Positions 1-6,958 of a stretch of 25,523 bases of DNA are shown one piece after another. The stretch spans positions 1-25,523 of the IMG/VR virus record IMGVR_UViG_3300012362_000010, one strand, 5' to 3'. The first letter of the stretch is position 1; each line of letters begins with the position of its first letter. The translations under genes and the position numbers were made by a program. Source of the DNA: a virus. The notes under the pieces were generated by a model. That model saw only the letters and a list, made by a program, of their open reading frames with translations, made no database searches and had not been told where the DNA came from.

Positions 1-22
1 TAGAAAGAAAGGATAACATAAT

Positions 23-445
23 ATGGCACGCTGGAGGGCGGACCAAACACACTGTAAAAATGGGCATGAGATTACAGAGGCTAATACTTTTATCTCTCCC
101 TCTACAGGAGTCCGTAATTGCAAACCATGTTATATTTTCCGTGTCAAAACTATATCCTATCCTGCAAGTCGAGACCGTGACAGACAAATTAGAAAAGCAG
201 TTTTAGCCCTTTTAGGTGAACGATGTGCTAACCCTAATTGTCGATGGTTGAACGACGATGGAACTGTAGGTTGTACGGATGAACGTCTTTTACACGTAGA
301 TCATGTTAAAGGTGGCGGGAATCAAGAGCGAAAACTTTTGGGCTCTCCGCATCAGATATACAAAAAGGTTTTAGCACAACAAGGAAAGGGCTACCGACTC
401 CTTTGTGCTAACTGCAATTGGTTACACAGAACGGTAGACTTCTAA
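23..445 (+). CDS. HNH endonuclease with N-terminal zinc-binding module
   Basis: A 140-residue protein with two cysteine-rich modules. Residues 11-36 carry a CxxxH...CxxC set (C11, H15, C33, C36), typical of the small zinc module that precedes many phage HNH nucleases. Residues 68-135 hold the nuclease core: C68/C73, the LHVDHV segment with H91, D93 and H94, and the final CANCNWLH with C128, C131 and H135, as in the beta-beta-alpha-metal fold. Such enzymes nick or cut DNA; in phages they act as homing endonucleases or assist packaging and recombination. The ATG follows an AAAGAAAGGA ribosome site. It is the first complete gene of the late operon, upstream of capsid genes, which would fit either a free-standing homing enzyme or a packaging-associated HNH. 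The family call is firm; the role is inferred. Confidence 0.85.
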   Translation: MARWRADQTHCKNGHEITEANTFISPSTGVRNCKPCYIFRVKTISYPASRDRDRQIRKAVLALLGERCANPNCRWLNDDGTVGCTDERLLHVDHVKGGGNQERKLLGSPHQIYKKVLAQQGKGYRLLCANCNWLHRTVDF

Positions 446-463
446 AGAAAGGAATCACTTTTT

Positions 464-667
464 ATGGAACTCGGAAAGTCTCTTAATCTCGATGGCCACG
501 CAGCCTATCAGCCAGAACACACGTATGCTCATCCGGTTGCTCAGTCTTTCGCTTCGGCGATTGGCTTTGACGGAGAAGGCAAGGTTGTGTCTCCTGATTC
601 AGGTCCAATGGGCGCAAGTGTTCACAGTCCATCCGGCGCTTCGGATTTTCGCACTGGCGCTCGATAG
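464..667 (+). CDS. Small phage protein of unknown function (67 aa)
   Basis: A short ORF with a good ribosome site (AAAGAAAGGAA, ending about 10 nt before the ATG) that starts 18 nt after the HNH gene. The protein is rich in Gly, Ser, Ala, His and Pro, has no hydrophobic segment and no recognisable domain; the C-terminal half looks disordered. Its position between the nuclease gene and the pre-capsid genes, on the same strand and with tight spacing, argues that it is a real late gene. No function can be assigned. Confidence 0.6.
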   Translation: MELGKSLNLDGHAAYQPEHTYAHPVAQSFASAIGFDGEGKVVSPDSGPMGASVHSPSGASDFRTGAR

Positions 668-685
668 TTAAACCTTGGAGGGGTT

Positions 686-1063
686 ATGTTTGATTGGTTT
701 AAAAGGAAAGTAGAAGTACGATATAAAGTAATAGAAGTCAAAGCTCCACGTTCTGCTCAGGCGTGGACCAAGGAAACTAAGGATGCTGTAGGCACACTAG
801 CTCATCATCCAGGTTTCATTGCTTTGATTGATCGTCTCAACCTTCAGAAACAGATGCTTGAGAGTAAGTGCTCCAAGGAGTTCCACAAAGACCTTCGGGA
901 AGCGGATTACCTTCAAGCAGGTGTCTTCTGGTTGGGATATGTACAAGAGCTGGTTATGAAAGCTACAAAGCTTTCAGCCCCGGCTCCTACAGATGCTTTT
1001 GATGAAGAGTTGGAAGCATTCAAGTTAATAGATTCACAGATTGAACGAATTGGAATGGAGTAG
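686..1063 (+). CDS. Conserved-looking pre-capsid protein of unknown function (125 aa)
   Basis: Preceded by a strong ribosome site (TTGGAGGGG) 18 nt after the previous gene. The protein starts with a basic, aromatic segment (MFDWFKRKVEVRYKV) and continues as a mostly helical, charged protein with regular heptad-like Leu spacing and an acidic C-terminus. There is no signal peptide or membrane segment. Small helical proteins are common between portal and scaffold genes in short-tailed phages, so an accessory head-assembly role is plausible, but this rests on position only. A 51-nt gap follows before the scaffold candidate. Confidence 0.65.
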   Translation: MFDWFKRKVEVRYKVIEVKAPRSAQAWTKETKDAVGTLAHHPGFIALIDRLNLQKQMLESKCSKEFHKDLREADYLQAGVFWLGYVQELVMKATKLSAPAPTDAFDEELEAFKLIDSQIERIGME

Positions 1064-1114
1064 CCACAAGCTACTTGGACTTAAATTTGACGGGATTCCC
1101 ACAAGGATACCAGT

Positions 1115-2029
1115 ATGCCAGACCCTACATTAGACCAGATAGCCCCCGGTGGAGTAGTTCAATTGAACCAATCTCCAGCGGCTCTCGACGATGTGACGTT
1201 TGATTCTCTTTTCCCGGCAGAACCGTCACAGGTAACACAGCCTGTACAACAGGCTACAGCGACGCCGGTCACGCAAACTCAGCAGCCTGTTACACAACAG
1301 GTTAAGTCTGACTTCTTCCTGCAAGGGGAGAAATCAGTCTATAAAACTGCCGAGGATGCAACTCGCGGTATCAATGAAAAAGATGCCGTGATCGAGCAAT
1401 TGCGACAGAGATATGCCCTTACAACTGGGATTGATCCGATCACAGGTAAGCCAGTAGGTGTTCAAGGTCAAACACAAGAGACCGTGGACTACTATCAGCA
1501 ACCCGATCAATATCTAGATGCTTTGTATAATGCAGCTAAGAAGGGTGGCCCTGAAGCCTACCGAGATGTGCAAGCGAAGTTTATCTTCGATGCCGTTAAG
1601 CCGCTTCAACCTATTCTTCAGAAAGCTGCGCGGGATCAGGCTGTAGAGACCTTAGCACTGGAACTTCCAGCGTCTAAGAGTTTCGTAGGCACTCCTAATT
1701 ATACTAAAGCCCTCGATCTCAATCCCGAACTTAAGCAGGCTATCTCCATAAGTGAACAGGACCATCGGTTCCACTCTCGGCTGCCAGGGCTCTACAAGCT
1801 GGCCTATTTGACAGCCCAAGGTATGCAAATGCCCGAGCTATTGCGAGCGCAAGCTACGCAAACTCAAACCCCTACACAGACGCAGGTCCAACCTGTACGT
1901 ACTACTGTCCAAGCCACCACTACCTCACCGTCTACTACGCAAGCTGCCCGTCCGTCCTTTAAGAACATCGAAGGCATTCGAGCTGTCATCGCTGATATGG
2001 AAGGTCGAGGGGTCAAACTAGACATCTAA
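1115..2029 (+). CDS. Putative capsid assembly scaffolding protein
   Basis: A 304-residue protein immediately upstream of the major capsid gene, the usual place of the scaffold. The N-terminus is acidic and rich in Pro, Gln and Thr (about residues 1-65, with repeated TQ/QPVTQ units). A helical, charged middle follows (about 70-245; a short coiled-coil-like stretch near NEKDAVIEQLRQRYAL). A second low-complexity Gln/Thr/Pro linker (about 245-280) comes before a conserved-looking helical C-terminal tail that ends in a basic/hydrophobic segment. Disordered, acidic, helix-rich proteins ending in a short capsid-binding helix are typical of phage scaffolds such as T7 gp9. No sequence signature proves the function, so the call rests on position plus composition. 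The ribosome site is CAAGGA, and the capsid gene follows after 28 nt. Confidence 0.65.
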   Translation: MPDPTLDQIAPGGVVQLNQSPAALDDVTFDSLFPAEPSQVTQPVQQATATPVTQTQQPVTQQVKSDFFLQGEKSVYKTAEDATRGINEKDAVIEQLRQRYALTTGIDPITGKPVGVQGQTQETVDYYQQPDQYLDALYNAAKKGGPEAYRDVQAKFIFDAVKPLQPILQKAARDQAVETLALELPASKSFVGTPNYTKALDLNPELKQAISISEQDHRFHSRLPGLYKLAYLTAQGMQMPELLRAQATQTQTPTQTQVQPVRTTVQATTTSPSTTQAARPSFKNIEGIRAVIADMEGRGVKLDI

Positions 2030-2057
2030 AGTTCTGTGAGGGAACAAAGGAAAATTA

Positions 2058-3080
2058 ATGTTCGTATCTAAACTTCGCTCCCTCGTCGGGATTCTGTTTG
2101 GCTTCGGTGATGATGTCGTTACTGTTATCACTGGGTCGGTTGGAACTCCCGGTCCTGCTGGTTCACTTGCGAGTGACCAACAGACGTATTTCTCCGCTAA
2201 GCTGCTCGAAGTGGCCGTCCTAATGACGGTGCTCGATCAGTTCGGCGACAAAGACCCTATTCCCTCGAACTCGTCTAAGACGATTCAGTTCAACCGCTTG
2301 GAGAAGCTCACTACCTCGCTAACTCCAACTCAGTTGGTTGAAGGGATTATGCCGGATGCGGTTGGGCTCTCTATGAGCCAGTTTACCGCTGTGGCAGAAC
2401 AGTATGGTCTAGTGCTCCGGTTGTCTGATCTTGCTGAGCTGACTTCCAAGCATGACGTGGTTGGCCGTGCGCTGTATATTCTCGGATTGCACGCTGCCGA
2501 AACGTATGATATTCTTATCTATAACGTCCTAGCCAATGCGTCTAACGTGTATCGCCCGAACGGTAAGGTCTCTAACGCGACTACTACCGCTTCGGACAAG
2601 ATTGGGTATGTTGATTTGACTGCCCTTCACGCTAACCTTATGGATCAGGGCGGACGGCCTTTCGATGACGGGGATTATGTTCTCGTGATCGCTCCTCAGG
2701 TTCATGCTTCGATGTTGCAGGACCCTGACTTCAAGGCGTCTAACCAGTTCGGCAAGCCGGAACGTATCTGGCGCGGCGAAGTTCAAGAGTTGTCGGGCTT
2801 CCGCATCGTCAAGACTAACGCTCCTGGTTTTGCTTTCACTTCACAGGCTACCTCTGGCGCAGCTAACAAGCTGTTCACTAGCTATGCCGTGGCTCGCAAT
2901 GCGTATCAGATTTCTGATCTTCAGAACCTCCGCGTGTACGCGGCTGCTCCTGGCGGACAGACGGATACCTTGCAACAGACCCGTAAGCTCGGATACAAAT
3001 TCGCATTCAAGACGATCATCACCAACCAGAACTGGATTTGGGCGATTGTCTCGGCTGGTCAGAACAGTATCAATAACTAA
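2058..3080 (+). CDS. Major capsid protein, N4-gp56-like (HK97 fold)
   Basis: A 340-residue protein that resembles the N4-gp56 group of major capsid proteins. Seen features are a DQQTYFSAKLLEVAV start of the conserved region, the segment SKTIQFNRLEKL, the typical LVEGIMPDAV (L-x-E-G-x-x-P) motif, and EQYGLVLRLSDLAEL, followed by the alpha/beta body with VIAPQVHASML and a C-terminal KFAFKTIITNQNW. It forms the icosahedral shell. Before the conserved part there is an extra segment of about 35 residues that is hydrophobic and ends in a collagen-like GTPGPAG. The ATG follows AAAGGAAAA. Codons here are visibly more GC-rich at third positions than in neighbouring genes, as expected for the most highly expressed late protein. 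Two hairpins lie just downstream. Confidence 0.9.
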   Translation: MFVSKLRSLVGILFGFGDDVVTVITGSVGTPGPAGSLASDQQTYFSAKLLEVAVLMTVLDQFGDKDPIPSNSSKTIQFNRLEKLTTSLTPTQLVEGIMPDAVGLSMSQFTAVAEQYGLVLRLSDLAELTSKHDVVGRALYILGLHAAETYDILIYNVLANASNVYRPNGKVSNATTTASDKIGYVDLTALHANLMDQGGRPFDDGDYVLVIAPQVHASMLQDPDFKASNQFGKPERIWRGEVQELSGFRIVKTNAPGFAFTSQATSGAANKLFTSYAVARNAYQISDLQNLRVYAAAPGGQTDTLQQTRKLGYKFAFKTIITNQNWIWAIVSAGQNSINN

Positions 3081-3102
3081 GTTCTTCGGCCCCTGGTACT
3101 TC

Positions 3103-3130
3103 TGCGTTTCGCTAGGGTGTCCGTAACGCA
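3103..3130 (+). other. Hairpin downstream of the capsid gene (first of two)
   Basis: TGCGTT at 3103-3108 is an exact inverted match to AACGCA at 3125-3130, with a 16-nt loop. It lies in the only sizeable non-coding gap of the late operon (3081-3197, 117 nt). It may protect the 3' end of capsid mRNA or act together with the second hairpin. This is seen in sequence; the function is inferred. Confidence 0.4.
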
Positions 3131-3138
3131 AGAGGAAA

Positions 3139-3163
3139 AGGGGAGGCTTAAGATACCTCCCCT
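3139..3163 (+). terminator. Strong GC-rich hairpin after the capsid gene, possible leaky terminator
   Basis: AGGGGAGG (3139-3146) pairs perfectly with CCTCCCCT (3156-3163) around a 9-nt loop. There is no U-run after it (ATCCTAAATCC), so it is not a canonical intrinsic terminator. It could be a partial terminator, a processing or stability element, or an attenuator that lowers expression of the genes after the capsid, much as T7 places a leaky terminator after its capsid gene. The hairpin is clear; its activity is unproven. Confidence 0.5.
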
Positions 3164-3197
3164 ATCCTAAATCCCCACAAGGGAAAAGGTGAATTAA

Positions 3198-3611
3198 ATG
3201 AGTAACGACACAATCGGCTCAGTGCTACAAAACAGACACGTAGGCAAGTCAGTTCCTTCTACTAATGCAACTCGGAGGAACAGAGTTGATGTTCAAGCAG
3301 CTAAGTCTGCAACAGATGTCATCAAAGCAAATGAAGATAAGAACAATTGGGAGTGGGTTGAGATTCCTGATACAGATATTTTTGGTGAACCCCACACTGG
3401 GGTTTCAGTTAACTTTGAATCGTTTCTCCCTGGGAAGTACTTTGTGAGTCCAGAGATGGCGTTTGAAGTTAAGCGTCTCCTAGCGAATAGAATGCGCGGG
3501 GACATCAGAGTTCTACAGCCGAGGCAGGATGCGGTTATGGCTCGGATCATGTCTAAGAGTCAACTAGGTGCCGCAGTTAATCCAGAACTTAAGGGCCTAA
3601 ACGACAACTAA
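3198..3611 (+). CDS. Hypothetical protein following the capsid gene (137 aa)
   Basis: A soluble-looking protein with a basic, polar N-terminus (about residues 1-45) and a more ordered C-terminal half containing GVSVNFESFLPGKYFVSPEM and a charged helix rich in Arg. There is no signal peptide or membrane segment. It is translated from an ATG after AAAAGGTGA and sits between the post-capsid hairpins and the lysozyme gene, whose ATG begins 1 nt after this stop codon. A minor head protein is possible by position, but no family was recognised. Confidence 0.65.
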   Translation: MSNDTIGSVLQNRHVGKSVPSTNATRRNRVDVQAAKSATDVIKANEDKNNWEWVEIPDTDIFGEPHTGVSVNFESFLPGKYFVSPEMAFEVKRLLANRMRGDIRVLQPRQDAVMARIMSKSQLGAAVNPELKGLNDN

Positions 3612-3612
3612 G

Positions 3613-4143
3613 ATGGCCTCGTTTCAAGAAGCCGTAGCTAAGACTGAACTCTGGGAAGGTGGTTACTCAAATAATCACCTTGACTCCGGTGGGGAGACCT
3701 ACCGGGGGATCAGTCGAAAGAACTGGCCTAAGTGGGCTGGTTGGACTATCATAGATCAAGCTAAAGCTGAAGGTGGTATTATGCTGCCACTTGATCTAAA
3801 GCTTGAAAAGATTAGTGAGCTACAGGGTTTAATAATAGACTTCTACCACAAGAACTTTTGGGACTACGATGGTCTCAACGACCAGTACATAGCCTGGAAG
3901 GTCTTCGATCTAGGAGTTAACATAGGCAAGAGTCACGCAGTGAAGATACTCCAGCAGGCTGTAGGAACTAACCTAGATGGGATTTATGGGCCTAATACTG
4001 AAAGGCTTACGAATCTCCACCCGTCAGGGTCCTTAACTACCATTCTTCGAGCATCTGCTGAACAGTATCATAAACAGATAGTTGTGACTCATCCTGAGGA
4101 CGCGGTGTTCTTGAAAGGCTGGTTGCGAAGAGACGATGCGTAA
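3613..4143 (+). CDS. Endolysin: GH108-type N-acetylmuramidase
   Basis: A 176-residue protein with the layout of glycoside hydrolase family 108 phage lysozymes. The N-terminal WEGGY motif contains the expected catalytic glutamate (E15), followed by GGETYRGIS (the G-x-T-x-x-G-I segment), the aromatic FYHKNFWDYDGL block, and WKVFDLGVNIG, equivalent to the conserved FD-x-x-VN-x-G. Residues about 115-137 (LQQAVG...LDGIYGPNTE) match the small peptidoglycan-binding helix pair usual in this family, and the C-terminus ends with the typical GWLRR. It cuts the glycan backbone of the cell wall at lysis. There is no signal peptide, so release depends on the holin encoded two genes downstream. The ATG starts 1 nt after the previous stop with no clear ribosome site, which suggests translational coupling. 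Confidence 0.92.
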   Translation: MASFQEAVAKTELWEGGYSNNHLDSGGETYRGISRKNWPKWAGWTIIDQAKAEGGIMLPLDLKLEKISELQGLIIDFYHKNFWDYDGLNDQYIAWKVFDLGVNIGKSHAVKILQQAVGTNLDGIYGPNTERLTNLHPSGSLTTILRASAEQYHKQIVVTHPEDAVFLKGWLRRDDA

Positions 4144-4549
4144 ATTCATTCTAGCTATTGCTCTCTTACTGGTCTTTGTTAGACTATCCACTCCTGCTCC
4201 TCTAGTCAATATACAGGTTCACGCGAGAGAAGTCTACGACTTTGACCGGATTAAGTTTCTTACTAGTAGGTTGAATTTTACAGGACAGCCAATGGTAAGT
4301 TATTGGAGCATTACAGTATTAGATAGAGCCGACTGGCAAGAGGCTCTTCATAAGTACAAGCTTGAGGGTCAAACAGAGACAGCTTTTACTCTAATGGGCT
4401 GGAATGAAACCTTTGTGAATGCGGATTACATTCACTATACAATTGACTCAAACGTAGAGCACACACTAGCACACGAAGCAGGACACCTAATCTGCGAATG
4501 CAAGAGCGAAGACACTGCTAATAAGATAGCAAGAAAACTGGAGAGGTAG
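4136..4549 (+). CDS. Membrane-anchored or secreted HEAGH zinc metallopeptidase-like protein
   Basis: A 137-residue protein overlapping the endolysin gene by 8 nt. Residues 1-22 form a short basic start and a hydrophobic stretch (MRKFILAIALLLVFV) ending in Ala/Pro, which is a signal peptide or membrane anchor. Residues 113-117 are HEAGH, the zincin HExxH signature, and E125 followed by a DTANKIARKL helix sits where ImmA/IrrE-type (COG2856-like) peptidases have their third ligand and E-x-x-A-x-x-x-A helix. The middle region is unrecognised. This looks like a very small, exported zinc peptidase between endolysin and holin, a position often used by spanins. Possible roles are cleavage of a cell-wall or envelope protein at lysis; both activity and substrate are inferred. 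The motif is plainly seen; the fold assignment is tentative. Confidence 0.7.
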   Translation: MRKFILAIALLLVFVRLSTPAPLVNIQVHAREVYDFDRIKFLTSRLNFTGQPMVSYWSITVLDRADWQEALHKYKLEGQTETAFTLMGWNETFVNADYIHYTIDSNVEHTLAHEAGHLICECKSEDTANKIARKLER

Positions 4550-4551
4550 TT

Positions 4552-4998
4552 ATGGGATTTGATTTTGGAAGTCTAATCGGGGGCTCAATAGGTTCAGCCT
4601 TCAAGGACATAGTAAGTGTCTTTAAAGTTGATCCTACAATTGCCTTTGAGAAGAAGGCTGAGATTGAAGCGATTCAGCTTCAGTTACAAAGCAAGTTACA
4701 GGACCAGTTGAATGCTCAGCTTCAGGGTCAGCTAGATATAGATAAAGCAGAAGCGGCTAGTCCTAAGATGTTCGTAGCAGGCTGGCGGCCTTTCATTGGG
4801 TGGATATGTGGTTCAGGGCTGGGGATTCAGTTCATTGTAAATCCTATTGTAACCTGGATTGCAGCTTTAGCAAAGCATCCAGTTCAGTTCCCTTCTCTTG
4901 ATCTTGGCACATTAATGACATTGTTATTCGGTATGCTAGGCTTGGGCGCTATGCGTACCTATGAAAAAATCAACGGGCAAGATACTCAAAATCATTAG
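4552..4998 (+). CDS. Holin resembling the three-TM gene-transfer-agent type
   Basis: A 148-residue protein. Residues 28-65 form a Gln/Glu/Lys-rich helix, then comes the signature stretch FVAGWRPFIGW (about 74-84), two strongly hydrophobic segments (about 80-106 and 117-134) separated by HPVQFPSLD, and a charged tail MRTYEKINGQ. This matches the gene-transfer-agent release holin family (GTA_holin_3TM) in order and motifs; a weaker hydrophobic N-terminus (GSLIGGSIGSAF) may be the third membrane contact. It would form lesions in the inner membrane that let the endolysin reach the wall. The ATG follows GGAGAGG, only 2 nt after the metallopeptidase stop, completing the lysis cassette. Confidence 0.85.
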   Translation: MGFDFGSLIGGSIGSAFKDIVSVFKVDPTIAFEKKAEIEAIQLQLQSKLQDQLNAQLQGQLDIDKAEAASPKMFVAGWRPFIGWICGSGLGIQFIVNPIVTWIAALAKHPVQFPSLDLGTLMTLLFGMLGLGAMRTYEKINGQDTQNH

Positions 4999-5028
4999 AG
5001 ATAGGACCCTTAGGGTGGATTGCAGTCT

Positions 5029-6219
5029 ATGAGCTATACTAGCTTTCCCAAAGTTTCTGACGTAATCAACGGGGTCAGTCAGGACGTTCGTAATCAATTG
5101 TCTTCTCAGATTGGTACATCTGGGCAGCCGGTGCTCATTGATTATACCAATCGTATTCATAAGCAGATGCTCAGGTTTAGTCGGTGGCCTTTTCTTAAAA
5201 GTGAGCCTCAGTACTTTCTTACAGAGCTTGGGCAGTCATCTTATTGGGTAGGTCCTCAGAATACCGGACCAGCAGGTACAGTCGAGACTAACTTGAACTT
5301 GAGTGATGTGTATCAGTTTAAGAAAGACTCTGTAATGGACCTGTCTAATCAGCAGGCTCTTAAGTGGTTGTTTAGTTCTCCGCAGGGTCCGAATCTCATT
5401 GACCGCACAGGGGCAGGAAGACCGGGATTACCTGCTGTGTTTGTTCAGAATCTTAACGATCCTAATATATTACAGATATTTCCTCCCCCGAACAATCAGA
5501 ATAACACGCAGCCAGCTCCTCAGGTTCCTATAGTTCAGACTACTGTGAGTGGTGCTCTACCTTTACGTACATACCTTTTAAAGATCACCTTTGTAGACTC
5601 TCTAGGCGGGGAGAGTACTTCTACAACTACGGGTGCTCCTCTTTTTATCCCAGCGAATAGCTTAGCAGTGGTGAAGAGTCCCGCGCTTGGCATTTTCGGA
5701 GTTCTCCCTGACGGCTTTAGTGTGTCAGGAGTACAATATAATCGTTACAATGTGTATGCGGTGCAAGCTACACTTGTTAACGGCATACCTACTAATGAAG
5801 GCACAGAGACGAAGCAGAACTCTGTGCCTATTTTATTTGGTACCGACTGGACTGAGCCGGGGACTGGGCTGTTGACTAGTGGGGCTTCAGTTCCGAGGGT
5901 TAATACTCTTCAGCCTGTTGGGGCTTATGTTATTAAGTTTGAGTACTACAAGAACAGGCTTAAGCTAGTTACAGCAGATCAGTATCTTCAAATCCCTGAT
6001 GATTACATAGACGTGGTTATAGCAGGTGTAACAGCTCTTGCCATGAAGTTGATGGGCAAGGTTGAAGAAGCTCAGATGCACTTTCAGATTTTCAAGACAG
6101 GTCTGACTGAGATGATTCAGGACAAGAACCAATTCCCCGAGGGAGTTGAGTTCATCCGGCCTGATAGTAATAGCTATGTTAATACTCAGATTCTCGGCTA
6201 CCTAGACCCGTTCTTTTAG
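5029..6219 (+). CDS. Head-tail adaptor / tail tubular protein A-like
   Basis: A 396-residue protein starting at ATG 5029. An in-frame TTG lies 9 nt upstream, but the AGGGTGG ribosome site at 5012-5018 is spaced correctly only for the ATG. The N-terminal part (a VLIDYTNRIHKQMLRFSRWPF helix followed by YFLTE) and the C-terminal part (YYKNRLKLVTADQYLQIPDDYIDVVIAGVTALAMK, then a long helix) resemble the helical-bundle adaptors that connect portal to tail in short-tailed phages (T7 gp11, P22 gp4 group). The middle (about residues 150-300) is a beta-rich, Pro/Gly/Thr-rich insertion. The function is inferred from these helices and from position, after the lysis genes and before tail genes. Confidence 0.65.
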   Translation: MSYTSFPKVSDVINGVSQDVRNQLSSQIGTSGQPVLIDYTNRIHKQMLRFSRWPFLKSEPQYFLTELGQSSYWVGPQNTGPAGTVETNLNLSDVYQFKKDSVMDLSNQQALKWLFSSPQGPNLIDRTGAGRPGLPAVFVQNLNDPNILQIFPPPNNQNNTQPAPQVPIVQTTVSGALPLRTYLLKITFVDSLGGESTSTTTGAPLFIPANSLAVVKSPALGIFGVLPDGFSVSGVQYNRYNVYAVQATLVNGIPTNEGTETKQNSVPILFGTDWTEPGTGLLTSGASVPRVNTLQPVGAYVIKFEYYKNRLKLVTADQYLQIPDDYIDVVIAGVTALAMKLMGKVEEAQMHFQIFKTGLTEMIQDKNQFPEGVEFIRPDSNSYVNTQILGYLDPFF

Positions 6220-6225
6220 AAACTT

Positions 6226-6957
6226 ATGCCCTCTCCAATCGTAATCAATGCGAACTTCATAGACTTGACAGGCAATGCTGTCTCTGGTTACATGCAGGCG
6301 GCTATTGTATCACCTACGGGTGTGTATGATCTGTATGTAACTGGCACAGGTATTATTGTGCCTAAGCTCAGTACAAGTGGAATAGGTACGGCTGTTGCAG
6401 TTAGTATTTGGGGAAATGATGTAGTTGTAGATATGGCGGATGGAGTTAAAGACACCTACTACACTATAACTCTGTTCAATACGAATAACATAGCTGTTTG
6501 GACTGCGGCTTACAGCTTTACTGGGGCGGGTCCTATCAATCTAGTAGGCTACCCCTCTCTTACAGTTGTTCCTGCGGCTACGAGTGGATCAGTCCCAACT
6601 AATATTCTGACCAGCAATAATGTTTTCACGGGGACGAATGTTTTCAATATTCCTCTACCCCTTACTAGTCTTGCTCTTTGGAACTCAATAGCTAAAACTA
6701 CAACCTATACCGCTATAGCAGGAGATGTAGTTCTAGCCAATACTACAGGGGGAGGATTCACTATTACTCTCCCTCTTTCTAGTTCAAATAAAAACCAGGC
6801 CATTCGGGTTAAAAAAACCTCCAGTGATGGAAATACTGTTACTGTAGGGATATCCGGGGGGGACTTAATTGACGGTGCATCGACTAAAACTTTTACTTCC
6901 CAATACACATCTATAGATGTAATAGCGGATGGTTCTGGGAACTGGTGGATTACATAG
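6226..6957 (+). CDS. Beta-rich tail protein (tail fibre or appendage type)
   Basis: A 243-residue protein rich in Thr, Val, Ser, Gly and Asn with almost no charged helix. The N-terminal ~115 residues look like an immunoglobulin-like or beta-sandwich module. The C-terminal ~90 residues follow the pattern common at the ends of phage fibre and appendage proteins: DVVLANTTGGGFTITLP, then IRVKK, then a TVTV...GGDLIDG segment and a final aromatic GNWWIT. It is probably a structural tail component or receptor-contacting domain. It starts 6 nt after the adaptor gene without a clear ribosome site, suggesting coupling. The fold class is inferred from sequence pattern only. Confidence 0.6.
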   Translation: MPSPIVINANFIDLTGNAVSGYMQAAIVSPTGVYDLYVTGTGIIVPKLSTSGIGTAVAVSIWGNDVVVDMADGVKDTYYTITLFNTNNIAVWTAAYSFTGAGPINLVGYPSLTVVPAATSGSVPTNILTSNNVFTGTNVFNIPLPLTSLALWNSIAKTTTYTAIAGDVVLANTTGGGFTITLPLSSSNKNQAIRVKKTSSDGNTVTVGISGGDLIDGASTKTFTSQYTSIDVIADGSGNWWIT

Positions 6958-6958
6958 T

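Noticed and set aside
1098-1106. CCCACAAGG shared with 3174-3182, both just upstream of gene starts, considered as a regulatory repeat
   Set aside because: Only 9 nt, part of it overlaps ribosome sites, and flanks do not match; probably chance.
1087-1114. TTGACG before the scaffold gene as a sigma70 promoter -35
   Set aside because: No acceptable -10 element at 16-18 nt spacing.
2704-3131. Long ORFs on both strands inside the 3' half of the capsid gene
   Set aside because: They lie wholly or mostly within the capsid gene, have Ser/Arg/Leu-rich shadow composition and no family signature; they are by-products of its GC-rich codons.
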